Below, one piece after another: positions 13,151 through 27,440 of a stretch of 64,000 nt of DNA. The translations under genes were made by a program, and so were the position numbers. The notes under the pieces were generated by a model that searched no databases, had not been told where the DNA came from, and saw nothing but the letters and a program-made list of their open reading frames with translations. Each line of letters opens with the position of its first letter. The first letter of the stretch is position 1. Origin of the DNA: Himantopus leucocephalus (lineage: Eukaryota > Chordata > Aves > Charadriiformes > Recurvirostridae). The stretch covers positions 4,761,948-4,825,947 of the forward strand of contig RSEF01000012.1 of assembly GCA_003993805.1 (NCBI GenBank). The letters run 5' to 3'.

Positions 13151-13643
13151 CGTCTAACTTCTTCCTTATATCTAGTCTGAATCTAGCCTCCTTCAATTTA
13201 AAACCATTACCCTTTGTCCTATTGCAACAGGCCCTACTAAAAAGTCTGTCCCCATCTTTCTTATAAGCCCCTTTCAAGTATTGAAAGGCTGCAATAAGGT
13301 CTGCCTGGAGACTTCTCTTCTCCTGGCTGAACCCCAACTCTCTCAGCCTTTCCTCACAGGAGAGGGGTTCCATCCCTCTGGTCATTTTTGTGACCCTCCT
13401 CTGGACCTGCTCTAACAGGTCCATGTCTCTTCTGTGCTGAGGATTCCAGAGCTGGATGCAGGACTCCAGGTGGCATCTGACCAGAGCAGGGTAGAGGGGC
13501 AGAATCGCCTCCCTTGTCCTACTGGCCATGCTTGCTTGGATGCAGCCCAGGATGCGTTTGGCTTTCTGTGCTGCGAGTGCACATTGCTGGCTCATGTCCA
13601 GCTTTTTGTCCACCAGTATGCCCAAGTCCTTCTCACAGGGTTG
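13151..13643 (-). pseudogene. CR1 ORF2 C-terminal fragment (post-RT region)
   Basis: The minus strand reads open from [18 protein letters not shown] through the motifs [72 protein letters not shown] and [15 protein letters not shown]. In complete CR1 elements this block follows the reverse transcriptase palm and forms the thumb and C-terminal part of ORF2 (ORF2 as a whole carries an APE-type endonuclease and a reverse transcriptase). The endonuclease and RT catalytic motifs are absent because the element is 5'-truncated. About 160 codons remain without an internal stop, which suggests a copy that is not very old. It cannot be mobile. Confidence 0.9.
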
Positions 13644-13649
13644 CTCTCA

Positions 13650-16600
13650 TGATGGGCATTAGAAATTGAAATATCCTATTTTTAGATCCTTGCCATGTAC
13701 ACCTATGGAAAAATACAATGTCCTTAAAATCTTTCTGAATATCAGTAGAAGCCTAAACATAGGTGGAAGGTTTTGGCTTGTTTCTTGTTTTGCTGAAATG
13801 GTTCTTCATATCTAATTGTCATTTCACTCTGATGTGATAAAATAGGAAATGTGCTGAGACACAGCACAGTAAATGTAAGGTTATGCAGCATGAAGTCTAA
13901 ACTGAAAACCATGCAAGTCTAGGCCTTGAATGCTTCATACCAATTCAGAGAGCAAGCATTTAGCCTGTTTCTTTTTTTTTTTTCTTTACTACAAGTTTCT
14001 AGTTATTTGTGGGTTTGGATAAAGATTTCATGCAGCTCTTACCAGTGAGAGGCTGGCAACCATAGATATCACACTGTGCTCTTCCAGAGCACAAATATTG
14101 GTTTTGGTAAAGCATTTTGTATTGTAGCACTTCAAAATAGAGCTGTTTCTCTTGATACAAGGAAACAGATTGTAGCCACCTTTTCTCCTTTTCTAAAACT
14201 TCTCTAGTGAAAACCTACAAAAGAAACTTGATTGTGCATCACGGTAAAATTTAAATCTGTTGTTTACTTCTACTTGCTGTCTGAAGGCCATTGACAACCT
14301 GTAACTTTAAATTCTGCTGCTGAAGGCAATAGTTCCTTTAGGCTATTCACACTGCCTGAGAGTCAAGCCTTTAAGCTCATCCTGTGGACTTGTTCAGATG
14401 TCTTCATGTCTTAGCACACTAAACTGTTGCAAATGAAGTGATATCAGAAGACGCTTAACCAGTTCTCCTTTGTAAGATGACATGCAAGATGCAAATCTTG
14501 CTTAGGTAAAAGGACACTTGATTAATGAAAGCTCTTGTCTAATGACCCCAAGTAATTTTGTTTTTTCACTTGGTCAGCCAGCATACTGACCACAGTGCTA
14601 CCAGTTCTCTAACACCTCGTTCATGTCAGTGCTTAAACTACAGCTGTCTGCAGAAACCTTGGGTCTCTCAGCCTGGGATAGTGTCAGTACTGCTTTGCTG
14701 TATAAGCAGTTACATGCAGTTTTCACTGTCAGTACTGGAGGGGTTTCTTCCCTTCTTACAGTAAATCTTCCAGTAGCCTCACAAAAAGACAGTTGCAGTC
14801 ATCATCTGGCCTCTGCCTACCACTATTTCATACAATGATTGCTGCAGTAAGTCTCATAACTTCTAATGCATGCTTTAAAAAGATGGTGAGGCTGACTTAA
14901 AGGCCTCAGTGATAATGTGTTTATTACTTCCCTTGCTAAGCTATTCCAACAGTTGATTACTGTTATAAGCTTAGAGTGTAAAGTAATATGGTTGTGGCTA
15001 CATCTCACAATCTAATTATAGAAAGGAGCATTTATAGCTCTTCAAAGTCCTTCTCAAATAAAATTTCTTTGCTATTTGAGGTATTGATTTTTATTCTTTT
15101 TTTTTAAATCACTGAGACTTTAAATTGTAATTGACTTCAGATTAAATGACCTGCTTTGTGGCAGGTCTTACAGAAGACTAACACTGATCACTTTCTGGCA
15201 ACAAATACTTTCATTTCATCAATATATCTCAGCTCTGTTACAGGAGCCATTCTGTATGTATAAATGCCACCACTGCAGTATTCAAGCTACCTACCAATAA
15301 GCCAAATGTCTGTCAGCATGCAGAAAAGAAGCAAAAATCCTAATTTAATACTTGAAAAGATGCCAATAATTTGATTGCTACAGAAACCATAATTAGAAAT
15401 CATTTACTATTAATAATGTGTTTAGAAGACTCAAAGCATTACTGATGGTGAACTATCATCCACCCGATTCATTTACATGCTAGACAAGCTTTAAGGATTT
15501 ATGCAAGAAGATTCAAGGTGACAACAGAAAAACTAAGAAAAAAATAATTTTCTAATCCTGCATTTCCTTTTGTGTTACCACTAGCTTTTTAGTTGGCAAG
15601 ATTCTTCTTCCAAAACTCAAGTGATTAATTTCTGAAGACTGAAGTAACAAAGCAAGACTTTGTTAAAGAATATTTGTTGCCTCTTTATTAATAGTTGCAT
15701 GTCTTTGAATAATGCATAGTTTTACTGATCCATCTCCACTGTAACCTATAGGTTAAATCTTGAGCTACCACAATAGGAACAACTGCCTGTAGCATAGAAG
15801 CATTTAGGAGTTCGTGTTGGATCTTCTATGAATTTTTAACATAAAGTTACTTTAGTAAACCGTGCTCCCTTAACTGCAGAAGTCTTTGCTGGAGAGAGCT
15901 GGAAGGAGATGTAGTTATTCTCCTGGAAATACAGTTAGACAACTGAGCCTGGACTGCAAATGTAGAACATAAAAGCACCCCCCTGCAATAGGGTGGATTT
16001 CTACACCTAAACTGAGTGTAGACCACAGACACCTCTTCTTCCCTCACACTAAACACATAAAGTATAAGTTTCAAATTCACACATGAAAGTAGGATTGCAA
16101 ATGCACTGGTTTGTCTGTGATAAGAAGTCTCTAAGCATCTCAGCCCAAAGTCTGTTTGGAACAAAATACAACATAGGCCCATACTTCTCAGTTGCAGCTG
16201 GGAAACACAGTCGGAGGCAGAAGAATAACACCATATAAGTCACTGGTGTTGGCTGCATGTTTATCTGGTTCTTCTTACAAGATGATAACCTATGCAGTAA
16301 TTGTTTCTTCTGTGTAATCAGCTGCTCTCCTGACTTGATGCACTGTTGTAATGCTGTACTCAAGGTTGTACACAGATATTGTCAAAGTAGACTTGTGTGC
16401 TTGCGTTAGCCTTCCACAGAGTTAAGATGTGTGGCTAAATCTATTGTTAATATTCATGAAATAGTTGAGCAGATGCTTCATTTTTTTCCTAATCCTTACT
16501 GTCATTACATATTTCATTATACTGTTTTCTTCCATAGAAAGTGAATGTAAATATCTTTCTATCCAAAGTAGATGATATAGGGGAAGAAAAGATTGAGTAT

Positions 16601-19600
16601 TTAAACCTGGCTGTCCCACTTGGAAAAGAAAAGCTGTGAATTGTCCTGCCTACCAAGTCAACAATAAAATCTCTGAATGTGCCAAACTGTTAGTCACATA
16701 GGAAGCAGCTGTTAGTATCAGGAATCCTAGAACTCCTAGGAAACATGTTGCTTATTGATGACAAAGCAATTTGTTTAAAAAGTTATTTTAAAAAGCTTCA
16801 CCTGGTAATGTGTTCAACAAGTTTAAACCTCTCCTCTCTGCGTATAAACATTCTGCTTATGTGAATCTTAGATCACATTTTTGAGGCTTTCCTAAAAATG
16901 CCAAACAAAATAATATATTTTGCTTTTGGAACAGTAACTGTCATGAAAACTAGAATAAAAGAAGCTATAAAACAGAAGTTATAGCTGATATGATGATCAA
17001 AAAAGTCCACCTGAATGATTTAACACCTAAAGTGCCTCTTCCCATGAAGAAAATATGTGAAAATTGCACAAAGCAAAGTCAATATGGCATGCCCTCTTTG
17101 TAAGAGAACAAAACCAGTTGTTGGTAGGATCTTCAGTTGCAACTCTGAACCATTGCTAGAAATAATGAGTTGAGGATGGAGAAAGATGCAATTCAAAATA
17201 CATAAGACCAAGGATGAAGGAAACTAGCAATAAAGCACTAAAAGTAAATACAGAAATTAACACAAGATCATCACAACCTGTTGCATCTGGAAAGAATGTT
17301 GCAGAGTGAGCCAATCCTTAAATGAAATCCATCAGTATCGAACATGGATATCTTCCATAATGCATAATGTGTGTATATGAGTAACTTCAGAGATTACTGA
17401 GATTATTGGCAGTTTCTCAAACAGAACAAGGATCTCATGCAGCGATGTGGTCTATTTAAACTGTAAAAGCAAGCAGGCCTACTGCAGACCAAGAGATGAA
17501 TTCACTTGTACTTAAATATTTTACCCAAGCTGTGTCTCTGACCTAGAAACAGCTTTTGACCGATCAGTTGTTGCATTAAGTATCCAGTGGTTGTGGAGAA
17601 AATTATACCCTAAACATTCCCTAGCTATAGTTTAGAGAAGTGTTGAAGTAAAGTTTTATTTCTGGAAATGTATAATCTTCTTACATTAGCCTTCTGCCTT
17701 TGTGGAAAGGATTACTTGCACAGAGTAGCTGGGTCTGTGACAGGTTTGCAAGAGGAGTGGCAAGGGTAGTGTATGCTCCCAAATTGCCTCCCTAGTTGCT
17801 AAGTAACAGATGTTCAGCTCTCAAGTGACTGGAAGCAGCTTGATTGTCTGGTTGAAGGAAACTGCTGACTTCTGTACAGCATCCTTGGACAGAGTTTCTA
17901 CAGGGTTTAATAGTGAGGAAAGCCAAAATGTACTGCTCTGATGTATACATAAAACACTTTGTTTTCAATCTAACATGTTTTGAGTGTGTTGTTTAAGGTG
18001 CTGTATATAACACAGTGTTCAGGTTGAAACTAAGAAACCATACCAGGAAAACATGGTGTTTCCTTGCATGGGAGGGAAGCAATTCTTCTGTAGGCGAGGT
18101 TGGTGGTTGGGCACTATGTTCTCTGCAGGCAAGTCTTAGATGCCAGGCAGAGCTGGCAGTGCTACATCTATGAAGGCTGGGAATGGGAGCCCTTTGCTTC
18201 CTAGCACTTTAGCTCTTGAACTCTGGCCTTCGGTCATGCAAAGTATGAGAGTTCTTACTTGCCATGTTGATGGGTAGGTAAGCTGTTCAAATTTATTCAG
18301 AAAAATGTGTGTTGGGCCATAGCTAAACAACTTTAATTTTTTTCAGAAAACTCCCCTATGATGAGTAAATCTAGAAATCATATTCTTTGGATGTCATTGA
18401 TGCTTGATGCTCTTGATTAGCTTAGATTAATGATCATTTGGAACATCTTTAGCCACATCAAAAAACCCACATGCATTTCTCTTACCATCATCCATGGCAT
18501 AGTATGGTATCTTCCTGCATCAGTGTGACTGACCTGGTGTTTCTCCATCTGTGTGGGACACTTCTGCCATTGCTGTTCTTATCAAATATCCATTGAAGGC
18601 CCCAGGTATTGTTCAGTGACTTTAGCGGGCATCAGATCAGCTCTTCCTGAGGGTCCTCATTTACAAAATATAATGACAGTTTGTGTGTTTTAGCGGAAAA
18701 CTTTGCAACTGAGAATTTCATAGATTTTTGGTATATGACTGCAAAACTGTAACTTCTAAAGCCATTCCAGCAGGTACCAAAACCCAATATAATTTACATC
18801 CCAAATAGAACAGCAGCTCGCTACCCAAGGTGATAAAAGCTTCTACTGTTGCACTGACTTCACAGAAAAACAGAATTAAAGACTATGGGATTTTGTGAAA
18901 AGGAGTGAGATTCACCTAATCCCTTTATCTCAGATTGAAATCTCATCCTGCAGCACCACTCAGATGATTGAATCACACGCAGCTGAAAAAGGAGGAATAT
19001 AAGGAGCTTTAACTCTGTGCTGGGTAAAAAAAAAACTCATGAGAGGTTTTCAGAGACATGCCATGAGTCCAGCCCTAAGTGTATGTACACCAAATAACCA
19101 ATCAGCCACCTACAACTTCAGAAGAAAAACTGAACTGAGCTTTGAAGACATGTTATCCTATTGCAAATCCCATGAAAACAAATACAGAGTATAAATACCA
19201 TGTACACAGAACACTACATACACTTTTTGCAGTGCAGAGTCAGCTATTTATTCTAGTTTAGTGAAGCACTTCAGCCAGCATCTCATCAGGCTTGACGTGT
19301 CTGTGATATAAAGGGCTTTGTGCTAGACCAGAAGAAAAGCTAACCTGTCTACTACTGTAATAAACTGATCCACATGTAGAAATGAATATATGGTAGCCTA
19401 AGATGCTATGGACATATCCTTCTTGCCTCACCTGTAAATCACACTAGTGAATGCACTTTGATTCTCAAGGCCTAATGTGAAGTATGTTGAAATCAGTGTA
19501 AGGGAAGGATTTTCTTTGGGCTGTAATCGTGCAAGTATACAATCAAACTGCTCCAAGGTTTGCTGTTAGCTACCTGAGAGTGAAGAGATGGAAAAATATT

Positions 19601-21764
19601 TTTTTTAAATGAATCCATAAGAGAGCATTGTGAAGGATGAACACAACTAACTTGATCAAGATGACTGCTTTATTTCCATGCTCTGGAAGAAACACAGAGC
19701 ATTCCTTAGCATGTGACCTGAACATGAAAACAATTTCCAGTAAAGCTGTCATTCATTCTGGCTTGCATTAGTTACAAAGGATATATATTTACCTATGACA
19801 AGAGGGATGTTCCCTATCGTTATCCCCTTGCCCTTCAAAAACTAGTACTGACTGGTGTTTAGTTGCATCTTTTGTTTAATGGCTAAGAAGGAGTAGCTGT
19901 CCCTACAGTGCTATTCAAAACTGGTATGCGCATTCAGACATTAGGCATGGAAGTGTACACATGTAAACTATAATTTGATGCGGTTTTGGCTTCAAGGATG
20001 GTGTAGTCTATTCTCTAGCATACAATTGCCTTTTTTTCTCTAGACATCTACTGAGAAATCGCTTTCAGATCTTGGGTACAAAAAGGAAAGAAAGGGAATC
20101 CAAACATATTGAATAAACAAGTCTTTTGTGAGAACACTGGTGGATAAATTATTTGCTAGTAACAAGTTCTGATCTAACACACACACTGTGTGAGATGAAA
20201 CATTTTGTGGCCACTTTTGTGTTGGGGAAAATAAGGACCAACATTATTTCACAGGCAAAGTATCTCCAGCTGAGCAAAATACTTGAGTGTGTTCTTCATT
20301 TTAAGCACATGAATAGATTCATAGCCCTTCAATTACTGTTCTTTATTACTATGTAAAATCCTTCTTTTTCTATGTAAAATCCTGAGCTCCTTTCTCAGAG
20401 CTTTTACTTCTTATTTCTTCTAATCAGGCAAAACTCCCAATAATTCCATAATTCACTTGAGGCATTATGCAAGCTATTTATAGATGCTTCCAACAGAAAT
20501 AACTTGGACACATCTAGCATGCAGAGACTTCCAAGCAGTAGCAGCAGGGTGCAAAGTTCCCTCTGCATCTTTTCTGTGGATTCACACTTGAAACTGGAGG
20601 GGCAAGTCAGGCAACTTAAAACCTCTTAAGTATCTTGTGTGCAGCTGACAGTAGCATGCTGATGAATAGAGTCAGCTTTGCTGGTCTCTGCCTGAATTGC
20701 AAATTGTATTTGCAAAATACAGCCTGGGTTGGAATGAAAAGAGAAGGTTCACCTACATATAATATCTTCAGAAGATGATGGATGTATTTAGCTAGAACAA
20801 CCTACTCTAAAAATAGATTTCTGGTTCTTTTATTTTGGCACAGAAACAATGAGATGTGGGAAGAGGAGAAAAAGCCTGAGAAACTCTGCATCAACTGCTC
20901 CCAGCTGAGCCCAGAAGCAGCCTGCAAACTTATATCCTCTCAAGTTCTCCAACCAGGGTGTTATCTAAAAATGTTAGAAAACTTATTTATTTTCATCTTA
21001 GGTTCCTAAGGAAATGTGTCTTACGAGGTTTTGACACTCATTTTCTCATCGTACTCTCAGTAATCTTTGTACTCGGTAAAGTTTAAGCAGATATGATAGA
21101 GGAACAAAGGGCTTAAGACATTAAATTCCTATAAGGGTCTCGAAAATAAGTAGCCAAGGAGAGAAGAGCCAACCTATTAAAGATGCTATACGTACAGAAT
21201 TTAATCTATTTTCTCACAGAGCGAAAAGCTACACTGTCATGTTTTGACATGAGGAAACCAACATGGAAGAAAGGTATTAAAAACTTCCAGTCATGAAAAA
21301 CTCTTCAATCCTTTTGTGGCATCAAAGAAGCCAACCCTGAAACAAACTCTTTGGAAATCACATTCCTAGAATCACTATCACCTTTGCAATAGATCTTTTG
21401 GTGTTAATTTACCACCAGTTTCAATCCATACAATAGTATTAGTAGGAGAATGGGGTTATCTATTCTACTGAATAAACTTTCCTTCTTATTCTGTACATTA
21501 ATAAATCCCTTCTAAGAAAAAAAAAAGCTTCTCAACATCTCTAGTTCAGTTCTAATAAACAAGGGATGCATAAAAATGTGGGCTGGGCAACAAAAGGTCT
21601 AGTTTGGTTCAAATGACTTTACACTTTTTAGAATTCTTTTGTCATTAGTCATTGCAGTCATACCTAGCAATGAAATATGACTGTGGTTTCGCATTTTCAA
21701 GCTTTTGGTTTTTTTCCCTAGCAGGCTCCTTGGGCAGTATCCCATTGAGGCTTTAGTTTGGTTC
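13650..21764. other. single-copy non-coding stretch, nothing firmly recognised
   Basis: The stretch is AT-rich, with scattered A and T runs and short open frames of up to 111 codons (15847-16182, minus) that resemble no known protein. A small direct repeat of TATGTAAAATCCT occurs at 20350 and 20371. I see no CR1, SINE, tRNA or CpG island. Confidence 0.5.
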
Positions 21765-21822
21765 CTAGATTTATAGTCTCAGAGTCTCTGCATGCTAGAT
21801 TTATAGTCTGAGTCTCTGCGTG
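21765..21822 (+). repeat. tandem duplication, unit 28-30 bp, two copies
   Basis: CTAGATTTATAGTCT is present at 21765 and again at 21795, each followed by GAGTCTCTGC. The second copy lacks two bases, and otherwise the copies are almost identical. This is a recent local duplication. Confidence 0.9.
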
Positions 21823-24800
21823 CATGAACTGCATGCTCAGAACATGTTTAGACAATCAAGTAAGTCAAAGTTCTCACATGAAGATGTTATAAAAGGTGAA
21901 GAATGTCTGAAGTTGATATAAAGCACGGTTCAAATTTGAACTGAAACCCATTTGAATGTTAGTTCCTTTCATACTTCTGTCACTGTCATAACTAAAGGAA
22001 GGTGATGGTAGACTTCTCTTCCACTGTTTGTAATGCTGGTGCTTGTCCATTTGATTGCAAAAACAAGTAAAGTTCTAGAAAAAGATGGAAAGACAGAAAA
22101 CGTTTGCAAGACATCACTATAAAAAAACCAATGTTGTTAGGCTGGTTTCGTTAAAAAATAGGCAGAGAAGGATCTAGGTTGCTAACTTAAAAGCAAAACT
22201 TGAGCTTTTCCATAATAAAGGGATGTCTTGACCCTGGCTCTTTGTTCTGCTGTGTGACGCCAGAGAAGGCTACTGTTCATGATATTACATTCTGCACAGA
22301 TGGTCATCCAAAATGTATTGAAAATTTCTGATGTCATTCAGCTGCTGCTTGTGTATTCAAACTAGCTGTATGCATCACTGTAAGGTTGTCCATACTGGAT
22401 CTGAACAGTAATTGATCTAATTTAGTATCCTTCTGCTTGGGGCAAAGCAAAGTACAGGAAATTCCACAATAGACACCTACCGATGAGGATAGTAGAAAGC
22501 ATTAATTATGAAATGGAAAGGATAATAACTAATTTTCTCCCATCATTAGCCTTTGCTTGTATGAATTGGGATTAATTACAAAAAAGGGTGGGAACAAGAA
22601 CATAGATGGGGTATGTATTGACAGTGAGAGTTCAGTGAGACTACAGCTTCTGCGCTGTAAATGAGCTAGCTAGTCATTGCCTGTACCTGTAACTTTGCCA
22701 CTAGAAAAACTTCCCAAAGGAAATCTTTCCTTCTAATCTTCCATCCTTACATATGGCCAGATTAGCAGTCTAAGCTTCAAGAATAAGGGTGAGCCCTGGT
22801 CCCTAGGGCTCATTGTCAGTATTATGCGCTTGCTAGTTTCCTCCTGGGACGCCATCTGCTATAAACTAAGTGCTGCCATTCAGAAGGGGGCCCAGGTAAA
22901 GATCATAGGAGACTTTTTTCCAGAAACTACTCTCGTAGTCTGGGTGCAGTCCGTACCCTGCTTGGAGTGTTTCATCTCAAACAATCCAACACCCAAAAGT
23001 CTCTAGGCCTCTGCGTGGCACCCATGGCACACAGTATGCCTGCAGCACTGGTCTGTCAAACAGCATTTCACCAGGCAGCAGCAGAGCAGTCCCCATTATT
23101 GCAGTCCCTGTGAACTGAAAAGGAAAATCAAAAAAACAACTAATAGGCATTTTAGTTACCTTGAGATGCATCCTAAGAGAATGTGACCTGAGTAAGCGAG
23201 AGAAGGGAAGCTTGGCACGCGAGAAGGATGTTTTTCTTTCCTTAAGAAAGACTGAGGTGTGAACTACTATACACAGCTGTACAGCAAGTGAATAGGAGTG
23301 ATGGGACTAGGGCCCAGATCGTATGCTCTCTGATCCAAGGATCTATGCAGTGGAGTTGTAGTAGTCACGTGTTTAAAGATCATCATAATATGATGGGGTA
23401 GATGCAGGCATAATCTTAGGATACCTAGCAAAGTCTATCATAGCATTATAACATTGGGATTACCACAGCAGGCAGGATCACATATTTGTTGTTTGATGTG
23501 TAAGCGAGGCTGATGTGTCCTGATTGTGCCAGTCTTCTGCCTAAGTGCTGTGCAGGTGCCTGCATTCTGGCTGTGTTGGACTTGTGTATGTCTGACTTGG
23601 TGGGGTGTATATTGTAAATCCAGCACACTGCACCTGTGTGTTTACTTTGTGCAGAAGTAGACATTCTGTGAACTAAAGTAGGGAGTTGGTCTTGTTTGTG
23701 TTTGGATGCAGATGACTGATACGTGAGGGGTCCAAGCTGCCATCTTTTCACTCAGCGCCCACTCAGGAAAACTATTAGTTTATCTATTAGTTTAACTTTT
23801 AGTTCCTCACTTCTGTGAGCAATACACTAAATTCGAAATCCTAGTTAAAAAAAAAACCAAAGGCACCTGAAATCAGGCCACTTAACTAGCAAACACCTGG
23901 TCCCATTGCAAGTCTGAGTTTTGTGCTACAGTGTGTTCTGTCAGACCTGAGCTTGCATTCGATGCCTCGAGGGCAGTGGAGACTGAGCATTAGTTGTAGC
24001 ATTCTCTGACCTGACAACAGCTGACCCCGCAGTGACAATCACAAGCTCCTGCTAACTGTGAGCAGCAAGTGACAGGCTGTGGCACTGATCCTGCAGTCCT
24101 CATTGCTTTTCTAGGAAGGCAGAGTTGGTCTCTGTGCTTTGCATTGCTGTGTATCTTGAAAGCATTAAAGAGGTGATGGAATCTCAAAGCAGCTTTTCTC
24201 TCTCATTTCCATAGGCAGACTCTGTCCTTTGTGTGCTCTCTACAAATTAGGTGCATTTAAATATGAAATGTACTCAGTGCATTAAAAGAAAATTCTTTAA
24301 AAGCCATGAAACAATTCATATCATATGCATACATGTGTAGGAGCACATAAACATGCCCAATCACACACGCATATGCTAAGAGCTCATTTTGCTTTCCAAA
24401 TAATTTTTTTTAACACAAAATCAAGCATACATTTTAGTCTTCACTGTAATTATAATCAACACCGTCTTCTAGGAAGATAAAAAGAGAAAAGTGGGAATCA
24501 GGAAAAGGGAAATGTTACAAGCCTTTTCATTAGGGTTTTATGTATTTAAAGAATTTACATTTTTAACCAGTGGCAAATTTATTTCATACTACATAAGCTC
24601 TGAGGATCCTTTGGGATAAACAGCGTGAAAGCTGTCATTTTAGAACAATCATCTATTTTCTGTTTATTGAAAGTTTGCTTTTTTTGCCACGGTGTTTTGC
24701 GCGTGGCTGGAAATATTTGTTCAAAATGATAATTCTCAAACAGCTTGTTCTGTTTGGAATTGATTTCTTAAAGAGAGCTGCTTCTGTTCTGAAAATAAAG

Positions 24801-27440
24801 GGAACCAGTGCCAGTTGATTTCTTTGGGCTGCACGTTGCAACCTAGGAGACTGCCTGCCTTCCCCAAAGCTAGGTGTAAGGTTCCGTAACAGTGTGACTA
24901 CCAGCCACGTGCAAAAACAGAAAGGAAAATCTGCCATGATTTTCAGAATTTGAGGAGACGGAGCCTGAAATCTGTGTACATGGAGCTGTGGAGATCACAA
25001 CTTCAGTGTCTGTAATTCAGGTTTAAGGTCATGGATGGCCAGTCATTTTCCATGGGAACTAATTGATTCCCATGTGGAATTAGTAGATGGCCTCATTCAA
25101 CTTCCCATTAAACAATACTTACATCACTGCTACTGCACAGCCCATCTAGACTGGATTTTTGGGGCTTTTTGGTTTGGAATACTCTAAACTATACAATCTG
25201 ACATGAGCTTGTAGAGGGTCATGTCAGCAATTTTTAATCTCTAGTGTTAGTTTTGGGTCAGGAGCGTGGCAGCCCCCAGCAACTGCATTTGACAGGGTGG
25301 CACAAAGTAACGCGAACTGAACTTTTTTACCTTTGGCCCATTTTGCTGAAGCTCTAGCAAGAGCCATCTTATCACTGCGACTCTTCTCAGACACTATGTC
25401 TAGTTTTCAGGCCCTGTCTGTGCAGGTATTCAAGTACCTGCTGTCAGTTACAGAGGCTTAAAAATCCTGGTTGATGAGTGATGCGTGTCATCAGACTCTA
25501 ACCTTCTGAAAAAAAAGAAGCCTCCTGACTTCTGAAATGAGACTGCCTCTTATGTGAACAGTCACTAGAAGATGCAGAAGTACAGATGTCCTAAAGCTTT
25601 GCTCAAGCACAAAATTAAGACTCAGTGCTAGGATCTACTTCACAGCTTGCTGATTATTTGCAGATCTATAACTTATCTGTCTTTGAGTCCCATTGATCCT
25701 TATTGTGTTGACTGTGGGAGCTGAGAGCACCAGGATTTTTGTCCATGTTTTGCATTTTAATAGCAGAAAAATATTTATTGCCCCAACAACTATGACCGTT
25801 CTGTTCAGTCTAGCAGAAACAAAGAGGAATAAAGTCCCCTCTTCAACTCAGTGATGGCATTTCAAGAGGGTACTAGTATCTTTGAGATGGCACTGCATTA
25901 GGGCTGGGACAGGATGGAACATGAATTTGCCACTTTTTAGCCCAAGAATAATATTCTGATTTCTTAAAGACATAAATTATTTCTGTCCTTGCCTTCAGTC
26001 TAAATTTAAGGTGAAGTGTAAGTGTTCATGTTCTGTGAACTCAGAAGTCATACCCAGCAATAGGTTCATTGCAAATAGTGACTTTTGTGTAGATTTAAGA
26101 GGATCAATAAGATCTCCAGATGCTGTTTGTTTGAAACCTGTGATTCTTTTTATGGACCCATTGCTCTGTGTTGCTCCCAAATGCCCTAAGAGAGCTGACA
26201 AAATAGTTAGACGTTTTGGAAAGCAGTAACTTTCACACCAGTAAAAGCATTAATTAAATTCTGAGGTAAGAAAACAGGGTTAATAGTGTCTTTCATTATT
26301 ACAAAGCATCCTTGGGAACCAAAATATCAATGCAAAAATCAGTAGCAGGATGATCCCAGCAGGCTTAGAGCTGTTGCTAGGCAACCCTTCACATTAGCTT
26401 TAAGGCTCTTGTACTGTGATACGATTGGGATAGAAATCAGAGTTGCTGCTTTCTTTAAAAAAAAAAAATAGCAATGAACATGCTTGTTGGCATTTTGTGG
26501 GAGAGGGGTAAGGAGACTGATGTAATATGTACTGCAGCTAAATACAAGGCTTGAAAAGAAACACAACTATCTTCAACACAGTCATGTTCAGATAGTATCA
26601 TTTTACAGAAGAGTTGGTGTGTAGCCCTTGACACGTCCTTATTTGAATAGTATTGAAACCAAGACCACTTTGCTGCTTTCAAAAATAAATGTTTCAAAAG
26701 TTACTCCTATGGAGGGAAATTATTAGTCGCTATGCTCTTCTTACCAACAGACTGATGTACAAATAGAAACTGTAGATGCTGTATACTTGTAGCTAGATGG
26801 TCCTTCATGGAGGACGTTATTCCAAACAGTCATCGCTAGGTGACAGCGAAACTGTGATTTAGCTCTGGACTGTAGCAACTTGTACTAGTCTCATGAAGCG
26901 TATACTGTAGGCAATGTAATGACTGCAGCCTACCTTCCACTTGCACAAGAGTAACACATTCTCAACATTTATCGGAACTATGGAACGGTGAAGTTGAAGC
27001 TAAGTTAATTAACCGCTCTTTTCCTTCATCTTTTCAATATCTCATATTTTCCTTTGTCACAACTCATTTATGGTGCACTCTTAACCGAGTTTTAGAGCTG
27101 GGGGTGTATTTTATCGCAACCGTTAGTCCCATAAAAATGTGATTCTCAGCTAGTTAGAAAAGCTCTGTGAACTGTTCTCTTGGAACAGTAATAAAATAGG
27201 TTTCCTGCTGCAACATATAGAAAAGATTGTATGTCAACCTTTGGGTACCCATGATGAAACATTGGATCCATGGGCAAGCCAGAAGATTTGAGTCATAGGC
27301 GACAAGTAACAGCACATGGGAATACTTAAGATATTCTCCTCTTCGTCCTTTTAAACCCAAGTCTTTAAATTCAACACTATTTGCTACACAGACAAACTTT
27401 AATTGGAAGATGTGAAGAATTTTGCAAATGAGATTGAAAA
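21823..27440. other. single-copy non-coding stretch with weak exon-like pieces
   Basis: Two items stand out weakly. One is a 76-bp segment at 22820-22895 between an AG and CAG|GTAAAG with one open frame. The other is a 94-codon minus-strand open frame at 24653-24937 rich in basic residues, in a patch with a few CpGs. Neither matches a known family. The remainder is AT-rich without recognisable repeats. Confidence 0.45.

Larger units (their letters stand above)
12942..13649 (-). mobile_element. CR1 LINE retrotransposon, 5'-truncated, minus strand
   Basis: The plus strand opens at 12942 with the reverse complement of the CR1 3' end (AATCATAGAAAGGTTTGGG followed by TTGGAAGGGACCTTC). After the N gap the minus strand translates into the CR1 ORF2 C-terminal region. 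The similarity stops abruptly near 13649, the usual CR1 picture of incomplete reverse transcription from the 3' end. The end of ORF2 and most of the 3' UTR should lie under the gap. The sequence next to the gap (13096-13150) is A/C-rich low complexity where the last ORF2 codons would be expected, so this junction is unreliable or altered. Confidence 0.93.

Noticed and set aside
12930..13266. Open frames running through N characters near 13 kb
   Set aside because: They are artefacts of translating the gap; the real signal is the minus-strand CR1 ORF2 fragment.
13434..13652. Plus-strand 72-codon open frame overlapping CR1
   Set aside because: It is the antisense shadow of CR1 ORF2 on the minus strand.
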